This document shows positions 42,125 to 56,688 of a stretch of 64,000 nucleotides of DNA, piece by piece (the first letter of the stretch is position 1; each line of letters begins with the position of its first letter). This DNA is from Gordonia zhenghanii (GTDB taxonomy: Bacteria > Actinomycetota > Actinomycetes > Mycobacteriales > Mycobacteriaceae), in contig NZ_JAKKOQ010000005.1 of NCBI RefSeq assembly GCF_021738965.1, positions 186,001-250,000 on the forward strand. Direction: 5' to 3'. The notes under the pieces were generated by a model. The model had not been told where the DNA came from. It made no database searches and saw only the letters and a list, made by a program, of their open reading frames with translations. Position numbers and translations under genes: made by a program.

Positions 42125-42756
42125 GTGTTCACCGGAATCGTTGAGGAACGCGGCGAGATCGTCGGCCGCGAAGACCTTGAAGAAGCAGCACGTTTCCGCA
42201 TTCGCGGGCCCCTCGTCACCAGTGACGCCTCGTTCGGCGACTCGATCGCCGTCAACGGCGTCTGTCTGACCGTGGTCGAACTCGGCGGAGCGGATTTCAC
42301 CGTTGACGTGATGGCCGAGACGTTGACCCGGAGTTCACTGGCCGCGCTCGCCGCCGGTGCACCCGTCAATCTCGAACGCGCGATGGCCGCGGACGGCCGT
42401 TTCGGCGGCCACATCGTCCAAGGCCACGTCGACGGCGTCGGTTCGGTGGTCTCGGTGTCGCCGAGCGAGAACTGGACCGTCGTACGAGTCGCGGTGCCCG
42501 CAGACCTCGCGAAGTACGTCGTCGAGAAGGGCTCGATCACGATCGACGGGATCTCGCTGACTGTCTCCGGTATCGGACGTGGCGCAGACGACGGGGAATA
42601 CGGGGACTGGCTCGAAGTGTCGTTGATACCGACGACGCTCACCGAGACCACGCTCGGCGCGATCGCGGTCGGTGCACGAGTCAATCTAGAAGTCGATGTG
42701 ATCGCGAAGTACGTCGAGCGCCTGCAGAGCGCCGGCACGGACGGAGGACAGCTCTG

Positions 42757-42757
<1 letters not shown>
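42125..42757 (+). CDS. ribE: Riboflavin synthase (alpha subunit)
   Basis: Dismutates two lumazines to riboflavin. 210 residues. It begins [11 protein letters not shown], and the two lumazine-binding repeats each have a [11 protein letters not shown] / [11 protein letters not shown] core with GHVDGVG. The GTG at 42125 is directly after the sequestered ribosome site. Stop and the next ATG overlap (TGATG). The name ribC is used in some species. Confidence 0.96.
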
Positions 42758-45001
<2,244 letters not shown>

Positions 45002-45052
45002 ACCGCACGCGAGGCGCGATGCGGCCGACCGAGACGTGTCAGAGGACCGGAC

Positions 45053-45058
45053 TACCCT
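45053..45058 (+). promoter_or_regulatory. Leaderless -10 (TACCCT) of uvrC
   Basis: TACCCT followed by 7 bases and GTG at 45066. Confidence 0.45.
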
Positions 45059-45065
45059 GGAGTCC

Positions 45066-47108
45066 GTGGCAGACCCGTCGACCTATCGTCCGGCTCCGGG
45101 GTCGATACCGACCGATCCGGGCGTGTACAAGTTCCGTGACTCGCACCGGCGCGTGATCTACGTCGGCAAGGCCAAGAATCTACGGTCTCGCCTGACGTCG
45201 TACTTCGCCGACCTCACCGGGCTGCACCCGCGCACCCGGCAGATGGTGACGACCGCCGCATCAGTCGAGTGGACTGTCGTCGGCACCGAGGTCGAGGCGC
45301 TGCAACTGGAATACAACTGGATCAAGGAATTCGATCCGCGGTTCAACGTCCGGTACCGCGACGACAAGACCTATCCGATGCTGGCGGTGACGCTCAACGA
45401 GAAGTACCCACGGGTCTTCGTCTACCGCGGGGTGCGCCGACCCGGTGTCCGATACTTCGGCCCGTACTCGCACGCCTGGGCCATCCGGGAGACCGTCGAC
45501 CTGTTGACGCGCGTGTTCCCGGTCCGGACGTGTTCGACAGGAGTGTTCCGGCGTAGTGAGCAGATGGGCAGGCCGTGCCTGCTCGGCTACATCGACAAGT
45601 GCGCCGCACCGTGCGTCGGGCGGGTCGAGGCCGAAGAACACCGTCAGATCGCGAACGACTTCTGTGAGTTCCTCGCCGGGCGCACCGACGGTCTCATCCG
45701 TCGGATGGAACGCGAGATGGCCGGCGCCGCTGAGGAACTCGACTTCGAACGGGCGGCTCGGCTTCGCGACGACGTCTCGGCCCTCAAACGAGCCATGGAG
45801 AAGCAGGCGGTGGTCCTGGGCACCGGGACCGATGCGGACGTCATCGCCATGGTCGGCGACGAACTCGAGTCGTCCGTCAAGATCTTCCACGTCCGGGACG
45901 GTCGAGTCCGAGGCGAACGCGGGTGGGTCGTGGAAGTGCAGGAGAACGCGACCCCCGCCGAACAGATCGAGGCCTTCCTCACCCAGTTCTACGGCGCGGA
46001 GTCGGAGATGAGCTCCGGCATCCCGCGGGAAGTTCTCGTCCCGTTCCTGCCGGACGACACGGCCCGGATGCAGGAGTGGCTGTCCGAACGCCGCGGTGCA
46101 CGCGTCGAAGTCCGTGTCCCGCAACGCGGGGACAAGCGGAACCTGATGACCACCGTCGAGCGCAATGCATCCGACGCGCTGGCCCGCCACAAGCTGCAGC
46201 GCGCAGGTGATCTCACGACCCGGTCGGCGGCGCTCACCGAACTCCAGGAGTACCTCGGACTCGACGTCGCACCGCTTCGCATCGAGTGCATCGACATCTC
46301 GCACGTGCAGGGCACCGACGTCGTCGCGTCCCTCGTCGTGTTCGAAGACGGCCTGTCCCGCAAGTCGGACTACCGGCACTACGGGATCAAGGAGGCCGCG
46401 GGCGACGGTCACTCCGACGACGTCGCATCGATCGCGGAAGTGACCCGCCGCCGATTCCTGCGGCATCTCGTCGACGACGCGGCCCCACCGCCCGTCGACG
46501 GCGCCGGGACAGGGCCAGAGACAGGGACACAGACCGGGGCGGCTACCGAGACCGAGACAGGTGCCGGGACAGCGAAGAAGGCTCGGAAGTTCGCGTATCC
46601 GCCGAACCTCTTCGTGGTCGACGGCGGCGCGCCCCAGGTGCACGCGGCTGCGACCGTCCTCGAGGAACTCGGCGTGACCGACGTTGCGATCATCGGGCTC
46701 GCGAAACGGCTCGAAGAAGTGTGGGTCCCGGGAGATGATGAACCGGTGATCCTGCCCCGCAACAGTGAAGCACTGTTCCTGCTCCAGCGCGTACGGGACG
46801 AAGCCCACCGGTTCGCGATCACCTTTCACCGCAGTAAGCGCAGCAAACGGATGACGGCGTCGGCCCTCGACGGGATCCCGGGGCTCGGAGCCACCCGGCG
46901 CACCGCGCTGGTGACGCACTTCGGGTCGGTGGCGAACCTGACCAAGGCGAGCGTCGACGAGATCACCCAGGTCCCCGGTATCGGAGCGGCGACCGCGCAA
47001 TCGGTGCACGATGCATTGAGGGACGAAACGAGCGTAGGAGAGGCGAGCGTGCGGGATGCCGTGAGCGAGACCAACCCGTCGACACAGGAGGAACCGGCTC
47101 ATGGCTGA
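45066..47108 (+). CDS. uvrC: UvrABC excinuclease subunit C
   Basis: Makes both incisions in nucleotide excision repair. 680 residues from GTG 45066, chosen over a GTG at 45036 because [13 protein letters not shown] matches the mycobacterial N-terminus and a -10 lies 7 bases upstream. GIY-YIG domain: [22 protein letters not shown]/UvrB-binding region near [16 protein letters not shown]. RNase H-like domain: [20 protein letters not shown]. Tandem HhH motifs: [12 protein letters not shown] and [13 protein letters not shown] Thr/Gly/Glu-rich insert ([11 protein letters not shown] and following, about residues 480-500) interrupts the RNase H domain. Its end overlaps rapZ by 8 bases. Confidence 0.96.
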   Translation: MADPSTYRPAPGSIPTDPGVYKFRDSHRRVIYVGKAKNLRSRLTSYFADLTGLHPRTRQMVTTAASVEWTVVGTEVEALQLEYNWIKEFDPRFNVRYRDDKTYPMLAVTLNEKYPRVFVYRGVRRPGVRYFGPYSHAWAIRETVDLLTRVFPVRTCSTGVFRRSEQMGRPCLLGYIDKCAAPCVGRVEAEEHRQIANDFCEFLAGRTDGLIRRMEREMAGAAEELDFERAARLRDDVSALKRAMEKQAVVLGTGTDADVIAMVGDELESSVKIFHVRDGRVRGERGWVVEVQENATPAEQIEAFLTQFYGAESEMSSGIPREVLVPFLPDDTARMQEWLSERRGARVEVRVPQRGDKRNLMTTVERNASDALARHKLQRAGDLTTRSAALTELQEYLGLDVAPLRIECIDISHVQGTDVVASLVVFEDGLSRKSDYRHYGIKEAAGDGHSDDVASIAEVTRRRFLRHLVDDAAPPPVDGAGTGPETGTQTGAATETETGAGTAKKARKFAYPPNLFVVDGGAPQVHAAATVLEELGVTDVAIIGLAKRLEEVWVPGDDEPVILPRNSEALFLLQRVRDEAHRFAITFHRSKRSKRMTASALDGIPGLGATRRTALVTHFGSVANLTKASVDEITQVPGIGAATAQSVHDALRDETSVGEASVRDAVSETNPSTQEEPAHG

Positions 47109-47997
47109 GAACGACGGACTGACGACGGTCCTGTTCGTGACCGGCATGTCAGGTGCGGGGCGGACGTCGGTGGCGAACGTCCTCGAAGACGACGGCTGGT
47201 ACGTCACCGACAACGTTCCGGTCTCGGTGATCGCACAGGTCATCGCGCAAGTCCGCGCCGAAGGCGTCCAGAACCAGAAGATCGCGATGGTGGTGCGGGC
47301 AGGCCACTCGTCGTTCGGCGAATCGATCGCTGCACTCCGCGACGACCTCGAAGCTGCGGGCACCCGGACCGGCATCATCTTCGTCGACGCGTCGGACGAG
47401 ACCCTCGTCCGCAGATTCGAACAGGTTCGCAGGCGACATCCGTTGCAGGGCAACGGGACCCTCGGGGAGGGGATCACGGCGGAACGGCAACTCCTCGCCG
47501 ACGTCCAGTCCGCTGCCGGGACTGTCATCGACACCTCGAACCTCAGCTCGACTCGCTTGCGAGCGATCGTCGAGAGCTCGTTCCCGAACGTCGGCGGCAG
47601 TGCTCTCACGGTTGCGGTCCAGTCGTTCGGATTCAAGTACGGACTGCCGATCGACTGCGACCTCGTCATCGATGTGCGGTTCCTGCCGAATCCGTACTGG
47701 ATTCCGGAGCTGCGGGACCACAACGGGCAGGACGCTCCCGTCCGCGACTACGTCCTCGGCCAGGACGACGCCATCGACTTCTTGGAGCGGTACGTCGACC
47801 TTGTCGGCATCGTCGCCCGTGGATATCGGCGAGAAGGCAAGGGATACATGACGATCGGCGTCGGGTGCACAGGCGGCAAGCACCGCAGTGTTGCCATGTC
47901 CGGCGAACTCGCCCGACGTCTGGAAGAGGTCGCCGAGGACGACGGCGAACCCGCATACAAGGTGCAGGTGACGCACCGGGACCTGGGGCGCGAATGA
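47101..47997 (+). CDS. rapZ: RapZ-family nucleotide-binding protein (Rv1421-like)
   Basis: 298 residues. The N-terminal P-loop reads [16 protein letters not shown], with Arg where the canonical motif has Lys. The C-terminal RapZ domain has [10 protein letters not shown] and the [17 protein letters not shown] signature. In E. coli RapZ is an RNase E adapter for GlmZ RNA; the actinobacterial role differs or is unknown. uvrC-rapZ-yvcK-whiA is a fixed order in Gram-positive high-GC genomes. Confidence 0.93.
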   Translation: MAENDGLTTVLFVTGMSGAGRTSVANVLEDDGWYVTDNVPVSVIAQVIAQVRAEGVQNQKIAMVVRAGHSSFGESIAALRDDLEAAGTRTGIIFVDASDETLVRRFEQVRRRHPLQGNGTLGEGITAERQLLADVQSAAGTVIDTSNLSSTRLRAIVESSFPNVGGSALTVAVQSFGFKYGLPIDCDLVIDVRFLPNPYWIPELRDHNGQDAPVRDYVLGQDDAIDFLERYVDLVGIVARGYRREGKGYMTIGVGCTGGKHRSVAMSGELARRLEEVAEDDGEPAYKVQVTHRDLGRE

Positions 47998-49013
47998 CGG
48001 GTGCGCACGACGGGCGCGTCCCGCTGAAGGCAGTTGCGCTCGGCGGCGGGCACGGACTGTTCAACACGCTGACCGCGGTGCGGTATCTGACCCCCGACGT
48101 CACCGCGGTCGTCACCGTCGGCGACGACGGGGGATCGTCCGGGCGTCTGCGCAACGAGCTGGGCGGCGTCCCGCCCGGCGACCTGCGGATGGCGCTCGCG
48201 GCTCTCATGGGTGCGCCTGCCGCGATCGATGACCAACTCGCTCGCGATCCGGCGACCGCTGCCCGACACAAGCGGTGGTCTCGGATCCTCCAGCATCGGC
48301 TCGGCGGCTACGGAGCGCTGGCCGGACATCCCGTCGGGAACCTCATGCTCGCGGGCGTCGAGGAACTCACCGGAGACATCGTCGAGGCGCTCGACGCGAT
48401 GGTCGACCTGTTCGCCGTCGACGGACGGATCCTGCCGATGGCGACCGTGCCGTTGGTCATCGAAGCCGACGTGTCCGGGCTCGAATCAGATCCGCGGATG
48501 AGCCGGGTGATCCGCGGACAGGTCGCCGTCGCCACCACACCGGGAAAGGTCCGTCGGGTCCGGGTGATCCCGCACGAGCCGGCCCCGTGCCCGGAGGCGA
48601 TCGAGGCGATCATGGCCGCCGACGTGGTGACGCTCGGACCGGGGTCCTGGTTCTCCAGCGTGATCCCGCACGTCCTGGTGCCTGGTCAGGTGGAGGCACT
48701 CCGTGCGACGGCGGCCCGCAAGGTGCTGTTCGTCAACCTCGCGAACGAACCGGGGGAGACCACGGGGTTCTCCGTCGAACGGCATCTGCACGTGCTGCAC
48801 GCACATGCCGACTCGATGCGTGTGGACGACGTCGTCGTCGACGCGGCCTCGGTCCCCGCCGGGTCCGAGCGGGACCACCTCGAACGTGCGGCCGGATCCT
48901 TCGGGGCACGTCTGGTGGTCGCCGATCTCGCGGTGCCCGGTACACACGAGCACGATTCACGCAAGTCGGCTCAGACCTTGGCTCGGCTGTTGGGCGCAGA
49001 TCGTGACCGGTAA
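47994..49013 (+). CDS. yvcK: YvcK/CuvA-family gluconeogenesis and cell-wall factor (Rv1422-like)
   Basis: 339 residues from ATG 47994 (ATGA overlap with rapZ). It has [19 protein letters not shown] and [13 protein letters not shown], the UDP-sugar-binding signatures of the YvcK/CofD-like fold, then [14 protein letters not shown] and [16 protein letters not shown]. The mycobacterial homologue CuvA affects polar growth and carbon use. Confidence 0.94.
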   Translation: MTGAHDGRVPLKAVALGGGHGLFNTLTAVRYLTPDVTAVVTVGDDGGSSGRLRNELGGVPPGDLRMALAALMGAPAAIDDQLARDPATAARHKRWSRILQHRLGGYGALAGHPVGNLMLAGVEELTGDIVEALDAMVDLFAVDGRILPMATVPLVIEADVSGLESDPRMSRVIRGQVAVATTPGKVRRVRVIPHEPAPCPEAIEAIMAADVVTLGPGSWFSSVIPHVLVPGQVEALRATAARKVLFVNLANEPGETTGFSVERHLHVLHAHADSMRVDDVVVDAASVPAGSERDHLERAAGSFGARLVVADLAVPGTHEHDSRKSAQTLARLLGADRDR

Positions 49014-49111
49014 TGTGGCTCCCATTGCACTGTGGGCCGTCCGCTCTCGTGACCGAGCACCGCAGTGGGCATGTCGGGGAGGATCATGTTGATTACAGGA
49101 GGCTACGACCA

Positions 49112-50095
49112 GTGGCGATGACAGGTTCCGTCAAGGATGAGCTGAGCCGTCTCGCGGTGACCCAGATCAGTTGCCGGAAGGCCGAGGTGTCGGCGCTGCT
49201 GCGCTTCGCGGGGGATCTGCACATCCAGAACGGCCGGGTGATCGTGGAGGCCGAAGTCGACCTCGGCAACGTCGCGCGGCGGCTTCGGTACGAGATCCAC
49301 GAACTGTTCGGCTACTCGGCTGATGTGCACGTGCTCCGGTCGGGCGGCGCGCGCAAAAGTGCGCGCTACATTCTGCGTGTCACCAAAGACGGTGAGGGCC
49401 TGGCCAGACAGACCGGTCTTCTCGACATGCGCGGACGTCCGGTGCGGGGTCTGCCCGCACAGGTCGTCGGCGGCACTGTCGGCGACGCCGAGGCCGCATG
49501 GCGAGGCGCCTTCCTGGCCCACGGGTCGCTCACCGAACCGGGTCGGTCGTCGGCTCTGGAGGTCAGCTGCCCCGGACCGGAGTCGGCACTGGCCCTCGTC
49601 GGGGCCGCCCGCAGGCTCGGCGTCACGGCGAAGGCCCGCGACGTCCGCGGCGCGGACCGCGTCGTGATTCGCGACGGGGAGGCCATCGGTGCACTCCTCA
49701 CCCGGATGGGTGCACACGACACGCGTCTGGTGTGGGAGGAGCGTCGGATGCGGCGCGAGGTCCGGGCCACCGCGAACCGGCTCGCGAACTTCGACGACGC
49801 GAACCTGCGCCGGTCGGCTCGCGCAGCCGTCGCCGCAGCAGCCCGGGTCGAACGTGCGCTCGAGATCCTGGGCGACGAGGTGCCCGACCACCTGGTCGCC
49901 GCCGGAAGCCTGCGCGTCCAACATCGTCAGGCGTCGTTGGAGGAACTCGGTCAGCTGGCCGATCCGCCGATGACGAAGGACGCCGTCGCGGGCCGCATCC
50001 GTCGTCTTCTGTCCATGGCCGACAAGAAGGCACGGTCGGAAGGGCTGCCCGACACGGAGTCGGCCGTGACCGCAGATCTGATGGACGACGCGTAG
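49112..50095 (+). CDS. whiA: Sporulation-type regulator WhiA
   Basis: 327 residues from GTG 49112 ([14 protein letters not shown]), chosen because AGGAGG lies at 49097-49102 and this N-terminus matches mycobacterial WhiA. LAGLIDADG-like N-domain followed by a C-terminal helix-turn-helix with [20 protein letters not shown]. In Streptomyces WhiA works with WhiB for septation genes; in non-sporulating relatives the role is less clear. The 98-base gap from yvcK contains no gene. Confidence 0.96.
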   Translation: MAMTGSVKDELSRLAVTQISCRKAEVSALLRFAGDLHIQNGRVIVEAEVDLGNVARRLRYEIHELFGYSADVHVLRSGGARKSARYILRVTKDGEGLARQTGLLDMRGRPVRGLPAQVVGGTVGDAEAAWRGAFLAHGSLTEPGRSSALEVSCPGPESALALVGAARRLGVTAKARDVRGADRVVIRDGEAIGALLTRMGAHDTRLVWEERRMRREVRATANRLANFDDANLRRSARAAVAAAARVERALEILGDEVPDHLVAAGSLRVQHRQASLEELGQLADPPMTKDAVAGRIRRLLSMADKKARSEGLPDTESAVTADLMDDA

Positions 50096-50116
50096 GCGTC
50101 ACCCCGTCCCCTTCGT

Positions 50117-50132
50117 GGGTGTCGTCACACCC
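50117..50132 (+). terminator. Short terminator-like stem after whiA
   Basis: GGGTGT (50117-50122) pairs with ACACCC (50127-50132) around CGTC, 21 bases after the whiA stop. No T-run. Confidence 0.45.
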
Positions 50133-50147
50133 GAGACCACTTGGTGA

Positions 50148-51251
<1,104 letters not shown>

Positions 51252-51253
51252 AC

Positions 51254-52474
51254 ATGGCGGTACGTACACTCACCGACCTCCTCGCCGACGGCGTCGAAGG
51301 GCGCGGCGTCCTGGTGCGCTCGGACCTGAACGTTCCGCTCGAGGGCTCCACGATCACCGACGCCGGGCGCATCGTCGCGTCGGCGCCGACGATCACGAAG
51401 CTCGTCGAAGCCGGCGCGAAGGTCATCGTGACCGCGCACCTCGGTCGACCGAAGGGCGAGCCGGATCCGGCTCTGTCACTCGCACCTGTCGCCACTCGTC
51501 TGTCGCAGGAGCTGGGCCGTAACGTCCAGCTCGCCGGCGACGTCGTCGGCAGTGATGCTCTCGCCCGTGCGGAGGGACTCACCGACGGTGACGTCCTGCT
51601 GCTGGAGAACATCCGATTCGATCCGCGAGAGACCAGCAAGGACGACGCCGAGCGGGCACAGCTCGCCGCGGCCCTCGTCGAGCTGGTCGGCGACGACGGA
51701 GCCTTCGTCTCGGACGGCTTCGGAGTCGTGCACCGCAAGCAGGCGTCGGTCTACGACGTCGCGAAGGCGCTGCCTGCCTACGCGGGCGACCTGGTCGCGA
51801 CCGAGGTCGACGTGCTGGCGAAGATCGCGGGCGACGACGCTCAGCACCCGTACGCGGTGGTCCTCGGCGGCTCCAAGGTCTCGGACAAGCTGGCCGTCAT
51901 CGAGGCGCTCGCTCCCAAGGTCGACACCCTGGTGATCGGCGGCGGAATGGCGTTCACGTTCATCAAGGCGCAGGGCAGCGCGGTCGGCGACTCGCTGCTG
52001 CAGGAAGACATGATCGACACTTGCAAGGACCTGCTCGACAGGTTCGGCGACGTCATCCACCTGCCGCACGACGTGGTGGTGGCCGACAAGTTCGCGCCGG
52101 ACGCGTCGACGACGATCGTGAACACGGCCGACGGCTTCGACGAGGGCATGGGACTCGACATCGGCCCGGGCACCGTTGAGCGATTCGCCACGGTGCTGAC
52201 CGGTGCGAAGACCGTGTTCTGGAACGGTCCGTCCGGCGTCTTCGAGTTCGAGAAGTTCGCGGCAGGCACCCGCGGGGTGGCGGAGGCGATCGCGCAGGCG
52301 ACCGCCAACGGCGCGTTCTCGGTGGTCGGCGGCGGTGACTCGGCGGCAGCCGTGCGCGCTCTCGGCCTGGCCGACGAGGCGTTCTCCCACATCTCGACCG
52401 GTGGCGGAGCGTCGCTGGAGTACTTGGAGGGCAAGGAACTCCCGGGCCTCTCCGTTCTGGAGGTGAAGCCCTGA
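51254..52474 (+). CDS. pgk: Phosphoglycerate kinase
   Basis: 406 residues. Signatures [45 protein letters not shown] and [13 protein letters not shown] are all present, covering both domains. Starts two bases after gap and overlaps tpiA by one base (TGATG). Confidence 0.98.
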   Translation: MAVRTLTDLLADGVEGRGVLVRSDLNVPLEGSTITDAGRIVASAPTITKLVEAGAKVIVTAHLGRPKGEPDPALSLAPVATRLSQELGRNVQLAGDVVGSDALARAEGLTDGDVLLLENIRFDPRETSKDDAERAQLAAALVELVGDDGAFVSDGFGVVHRKQASVYDVAKALPAYAGDLVATEVDVLAKIAGDDAQHPYAVVLGGSKVSDKLAVIEALAPKVDTLVIGGGMAFTFIKAQGSAVGDSLLQEDMIDTCKDLLDRFGDVIHLPHDVVVADKFAPDASTTIVNTADGFDEGMGLDIGPGTVERFATVLTGAKTVFWNGPSGVFEFEKFAAGTRGVAEAIAQATANGAFSVVGGGDSAAAVRALGLADEAFSHISTGGGASLEYLEGKELPGLSVLEVKP

Positions 52475-53280
52475 TGGCAGCGTCGAACACTCCCGGTGGC
52501 CGCAAGCCGCTCATCGCGGGCAACTGGAAGTGCAATCTGAATCACCTCGAGGCGATCGCCCTGGTGCAGAAGATCTCGTTCGCCCTTCCCGAGAAGTACT
52601 TCGAGAAGGTCGATGTGACGGTCATCCCGCCGTTCACCGACATCCGCAGCGTCCAGACCATCGTCGACGGCGACAAGCTCCTGCTGACCTACGGTGCGCA
52701 GGACGTCTCCGAGCACGATTCGGGGGCGTACACCGGTGAGATCAGCGGCGCATTCCTCGCGAAGCTCGGCTGCACGTTCGCGGTGGTCGGCCACTCGGAG
52801 CGGCGCACGCTGCACGGTGAGTCGAACGAGACCGTCCTGGCGAAGACCAAGGCTGCGCTCAAGCACGGACTCACGCCGATCGTCTGCATCGGCGAAGGTC
52901 TGGACGTCCGCGAGTCGGGCGAGCACGTCGCGTACAACGTCGAGCAGATCACAGCGTCGCTCGCCGGATTGAGCGCCAGCGAGATCGCTAGCGTCGTCGT
53001 CGCGTACGAGCCCGTGTGGGCGATCGGCACCGGACGCGTCGCCAGTGCGGACGACGCGCAAGAGGTGTGCGCAGCCGTCCGCGGTGCGCTCGCCGAACTG
53101 GCCGACAAGGCGACGGCCGACTCGATTCGCGTCCTCTACGGCGGCAGTGTCAACGCGAAGAACGTCGGCGAGATCGTCGGCAAGGCCGACGTCGACGGCG
53201 CCCTCGTCGGAGGCGCGTCGCTCAAGTCGGACGAGTTCGCTCAGCTCTCGGCCGTCGCGGCAGGCGGGCCGCTGCTCTGA
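52474..53280 (+). CDS. tpiA: Triosephosphate isomerase
   Basis: 268 residues. [12 protein letters not shown] (catalytic Asn/Lys), GHSERR (His), [12 protein letters not shown] (Glu plus flexible loop) and [10 protein letters not shown] (phosphate loop) are present. The gene is followed by a strong terminator-like hairpin with a T-run. Confidence 0.98.
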   Translation: MAASNTPGGRKPLIAGNWKCNLNHLEAIALVQKISFALPEKYFEKVDVTVIPPFTDIRSVQTIVDGDKLLLTYGAQDVSEHDSGAYTGEISGAFLAKLGCTFAVVGHSERRTLHGESNETVLAKTKAALKHGLTPIVCIGEGLDVRESGEHVAYNVEQITASLAGLSASEIASVVVAYEPVWAIGTGRVASADDAQEVCAAVRGALAELADKATADSIRVLYGGSVNAKNVGEIVGKADVDGALVGGASLKSDEFAQLSAVAAGGPLL

Positions 53281-53282
53281 TT

Positions 53283-53297
53283 CGCGATCACATCGCG
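53283..53297. promoter_or_regulatory. Operator-like palindrome before secG
   Basis: CGCGAT-CAC-ATCGCG is a perfect 6-bp inverted repeat. TAGACT (53298-53303) follows directly, so the palindrome overlaps the -35/spacer region of a possible secG promoter. Confidence 0.4.
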
Positions 53298-53303
53298 TAG
53301 ACT
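53298..53303 (+). promoter_or_regulatory. Possible -10 (TAGACT) of secG
   Basis: Same hexamer as ahead of aspS, rpe and the pyr operon. It would start a leader of about 86 bases that includes most of the following hairpin. Confidence 0.35.
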
Positions 53304-53350
53304 GTGGCAGGTTGCTTCCGTGCGGAGCGACCTGCCACAGTGCTTTTCCG
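53301..53350 (+). terminator. Intrinsic terminator after tpiA
   Basis: A 12-bp perfect stem (53301-53312 with 53330-53341) is capped by a smaller GCTTCC/GGAGC stem and followed by GCTTTTCC. It is the most canonical terminator in the window. It could also attenuate secG transcription if the TAGACT promoter is used. Confidence 0.75.
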
Positions 53351-53395
53351 GCGGCTGCCACGCCGCAACCCACAGACTGACAGGACCATCGACTC

Positions 53396-53632
53396 GTGAC
53401 TCTCGCGCTCGACATCGGCTTGATCATCACCAGCCTCCTGCTGATCGTGCTGGTTCTGCTTCACCGAGCCAAGGGCGGCGGCCTCTCGTCGCTGTTCGGC
53501 GGTGGCGTCCAGTCGAGCCTTTCGGGTTCGTCTGTCGTCGAGAAGAACCTCGACCGACTCACGATCTTCGTCGGCCTGCTCTGGGTGATCCTGATCATCG
53601 GCATCGGCCTCGACATCAAGTTCGGCGCCTGA
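53396..53632 (+). CDS. secG: Protein-export membrane protein SecG
   Basis: 78 residues with two membrane helices (about 5-22 and 53-73) and the cytosolic loop HRAKGGGLSSLFGGGVQSS typical of SecG. Component of the SecYEG translocon. GTG start at 53396. tpiA-secG adjacency is the usual actinobacterial arrangement. Confidence 0.95.
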   Translation: MTLALDIGLIITSLLLIVLVLLHRAKGGGLSSLFGGGVQSSLSGSSVVEKNLDRLTIFVGLLWVILIIGIGLDIKFGA

Positions 53633-53767
53633 CTCCGCCCGCACCTCCGCGCATCCTGCGCGACATCTACACCGCTCAGGCCGTGCAGTCCGCGTAGACG
53701 GATGCGCGGCCTGAGCGCTGTGGGTCCGTCGGTGGTGCGATGCGCTGCTGCGATCAGTGGCGCCGAG

Positions 53768-53773
53768 TACGTT
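53768..53773 (+). promoter_or_regulatory. Leaderless -10 (TACGTT) of ppc
   Basis: TACGTT then 7 bases, then ATG at 53781. Confidence 0.45.
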
Positions 53774-53780
53774 GGGTGCC

Positions 53781-56621
53781 ATGGCATCCGGTGCGAACTC
53801 CGACTCCATCCGTCACGCGATCTCCACTCCGATGGTCGACCGCATCGTCGTCGAGGACTCCGGTCGTGCGGCGACCGAGCCGTTACGCGACGACATCCGA
53901 TATCTCGGCGGCCTCCTCGGCGACGTGATCCGAAGCCAGGCAGGCGACGAGGTCTTCGAGCTGGTCGAGAACTCGCGGGTCGACGCGTTCGGCATCAGAT
54001 ACGCGGATGTCACGCGCGACGATCTCGCGCAGCGGTACGACGGACGGCGAGTCGAGGATCTGATGCCCGTGATCCGGGCGTTCACCAGCTTCGCACTCTT
54101 GGCGAACCTCGCCGAGGACCTCCATCGCGAGCGGCGCCGTCGGATTCACGTGCTGGCGGGCGACGAGCCGCAAGCGTCGTCGTTGGGAGCGACGTTCGCC
54201 CGACTGGCCGCCGCCGGCCTCTCCGACGATCACGTCGGCGACGTGCTCGGCGACGCGCACGTCGTGCCCGTGATCACCGCGCACCCCACCGAGACCCGTC
54301 GGCGCAGCATCTCCGACGCCCAGAACCGCATCACCGACCTCATGCGGCAGCGCGGCGGCCGCGAACTAACCGGGGACGAGGACGCGGCGATCACCCGCGA
54401 CATCTCCCGTCAGATCCTGATGCTGTGGCAGACCGCGTTGATCCGCATGCGGCGACTCACGATCAGCGATGAGATCACCACCGGCCTCCGGTACTACGAC
54501 GCCTCGTTCTTCGACGTCGTCCCGGCCCTCAACAACGATGTGCGGGCCGCGCTGGAAGAGACGTTCCCGACTGCCGGGCTCGAGTCGATGTCAGTCGTCG
54601 CCATGGGATCGTGGATCGGCGGAGACCGCGACGGGAACCCGTTCGTCAACTCCGACATCGTCACCGAGGCCACGACGTCTGCGGCCCGGACCGTCATGCG
54701 GCACCATCTCGACGAACTCGCGAAGCTGCACCAGGAACTCGCGATGTCGGTCCGACTGGTCCAGGGCGTGACCGACGATCTGAGCGCGTTGGGCGATGGT
54801 TTCGCGCCGGAGTACCCCGACGGAGTCGACGACGAGCCTTTCCGGTCCGCAGTCACCGCCGTCCGCGCACGGCTCTTGGCACGCGCCGAACAGACGCTCG
54901 GAGACGATTTCGTCGCGCCTGCCGATCGTGAACTGACATCCGTGTCGCCGCCGTACGCCGACGCCGCCGCGTTCCTCGCCGACCTCGACGTCATCGATGC
55001 GGCCCTGCGCGCCGTCGTCGACGACGCCATCGCCGACGATCGTCTCGCGTCTCTACGAGAAGCTGTGCGCACCTTCGGTTTCCACCTCTCGGGTCTGGAC
55101 ATGCGACAGAACTCCGACACTCACGAGGAGGTCGTCGGCGAGTTGCTCGCCTGGGCGGGCGTCTGCCCGGACTACGCCGCCCTCGACGAAGACGAGCGGG
55201 TGCGCCTCCTGGCGACGGAGTTGACGTCGCGACGCCCGCTGAGCGGCCGCGACGCACACTTGAGCGAGCTGGCGACGAAGGAGCTCGGCGTCGTCCACGC
55301 GGCCGCTGCGGCCGTCGACCGGTTCGGCGCTCGGGCCGTCCCCGACTACATCATCAGCATGTGCCAGTCGGTCTCGGACATGCTCGAAGCATTGATTCTC
55401 CTCAAAGAGGCCGGGCTCTACGACGCCGGTGACGGTTCGCCGTCGTGCAGCGTGCGAGTGGTTCCGCTCTTCGAGACGATCGAGGATCTGCAGGCCGGAG
55501 CCCAGATCCTGACCGACACCCTCGCCCTCGACTTCTACCGGGCGCTCGTTCGGAGCCAGGGCGACACCCACGAGGTGATGCTCGGGTACTCCGACTCGAA
55601 CAAGGACGGCGGCTACTTCGCCGCGAACTGGGCGCTCTATCGCGGTGAACTCGACCTCGTGGAATCTGCTCGGACCGCGGGAGTCAGGCTCCGACTGTTC
55701 CACGGTCGCGGTGGGACGGTCGGCCGCGGCGGCGGGCCGAGCTACGACGCGATCCTCGCGCAGCCGCCGGGGGCGGTTCAGGGCTCGCTGCGTCTCACCG
55801 AGCAGGGCGAGATCATCGCAGCCAAGTACGCCGAGGCGGTCGGGGCCCGTCGCAACCTCGAGTCGCTGGTGGCCGCGACCATCGAGTCGTCTCTCCTGGA
55901 CGTCGAAGGCCTCGGCGACGACTCCGAACAGGCGTATCAGGTCTTCGACGAGATCGCAGCGGCGGCCCGCAGCGCGTACTCGGCGTTGGTCCACGAGACC
56001 CCCGGCTTCGTGGAGTACTTCACGTCGTCGACGCCACTGTCGGAGATCGGAGCCCTCAACATCGGGAGTCGGCCGACGTCGCGCAAGCAGACCACCGAGA
56101 TCTCTGATCTGCGCGCCATCCCGTGGGTCCTGTCGTGGACGCAGTGCCGCGTGATGCTGCCCGGCTGGTACGGCACCGGCAGCGCGTTCTCGGCGTGGGC
56201 GGGCGACGACCCGGGCCGCATCGCGACGCTGGCCGACTACTACCGACGGTGGCCCTTCTTCCGCTCGGTCATGTCGAACATGGCGCAGGTCCTCGCGAAG
56301 AGCGACATGGGTCTGGCCTACCGCTACGCCTGCCTGGTACCGGACGACGAACTGCGGGAGCGAGTGTTCTCGATGCTCGTCGACGAGCACGAGCGCACGA
56401 TCGCCTGGTGCGCCAAGATCACCGGAAGCGACGACCTCCTCGCCGACAACGACGCGCTCAAACGCTCGGTCTACAACCGCTTCCCGTACCTGGAACCGCT
56501 CAACCTGCTCCAGGTGGAACTGTTGCGCCGCTTCCGGGAAGGCGAGGACTCCCCGCGGATCCGTCGAGGGATCCAACTCACCATGAACGGTCTGGCGACA
56601 GCGCTACGGAACAGCGGCTAG
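53781..56621 (+). CDS. ppc: Phosphoenolpyruvate carboxylase
   Basis: Anaplerotic carboxylation of PEP to oxaloacetate. 946 residues from ATG 53781; an in-frame GTG at 53757 would add 8. [12 protein letters not shown] (catalytic His), [27 protein letters not shown] (catalytic Lys/Asp), [16 protein letters not shown] and SRPTSRK are all canonical; the C-terminus ends LRNSG, close to the conserved NTG. M. tuberculosis lacks a functional ppc, whereas Corynebacterium and Gordonia-type genomes have it. Converges with pgl. Confidence 0.97.
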   Translation: MASGANSDSIRHAISTPMVDRIVVEDSGRAATEPLRDDIRYLGGLLGDVIRSQAGDEVFELVENSRVDAFGIRYADVTRDDLAQRYDGRRVEDLMPVIRAFTSFALLANLAEDLHRERRRRIHVLAGDEPQASSLGATFARLAAAGLSDDHVGDVLGDAHVVPVITAHPTETRRRSISDAQNRITDLMRQRGGRELTGDEDAAITRDISRQILMLWQTALIRMRRLTISDEITTGLRYYDASFFDVVPALNNDVRAALEETFPTAGLESMSVVAMGSWIGGDRDGNPFVNSDIVTEATTSAARTVMRHHLDELAKLHQELAMSVRLVQGVTDDLSALGDGFAPEYPDGVDDEPFRSAVTAVRARLLARAEQTLGDDFVAPADRELTSVSPPYADAAAFLADLDVIDAALRAVVDDAIADDRLASLREAVRTFGFHLSGLDMRQNSDTHEEVVGELLAWAGVCPDYAALDEDERVRLLATELTSRRPLSGRDAHLSELATKELGVVHAAAAAVDRFGARAVPDYIISMCQSVSDMLEALILLKEAGLYDAGDGSPSCSVRVVPLFETIEDLQAGAQILTDTLALDFYRALVRSQGDTHEVMLGYSDSNKDGGYFAANWALYRGELDLVESARTAGVRLRLFHGRGGTVGRGGGPSYDAILAQPPGAVQGSLRLTEQGEIIAAKYAEAVGARRNLESLVAATIESSLLDVEGLGDDSEQAYQVFDEIAAAARSAYSALVHETPGFVEYFTSSTPLSEIGALNIGSRPTSRKQTTEISDLRAIPWVLSWTQCRVMLPGWYGTGSAFSAWAGDDPGRIATLADYYRRWPFFRSVMSNMAQVLAKSDMGLAYRYACLVPDDELRERVFSMLVDEHERTIAWCAKITGSDDLLADNDALKRSVYNRFPYLEPLNLLQVELLRRFREGEDSPRIRRGIQLTMNGLATALRNSG

Positions 56622-56637
56622 GCGACTGGTCCGGCCC

Positions 56638-56688
56638 GGAGGTCAGTCCAACTGGGAGATCAGTCCAATTGGGAGGTCAGTCCAACTG
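56638..56688. repeat. Three 17-bp tandem repeats at the pgl 3' end
   Basis: Units 56638-56654, 56655-56671 and 56672-56688 read GGAGGTCAGTCCAACTG with two changes in the middle unit. The last unit includes the final codons and stop of pgl, so the stop region is triplicated. Confidence 0.9.

Noticed and set aside
47140-47170. RapZ P-loop with Arg instead of Lys as an inactivated ATPase
   Set aside because: From memory, actinobacterial RapZ homologues commonly read GMSGAGRS/T, so this is a lineage feature rather than a mutation.
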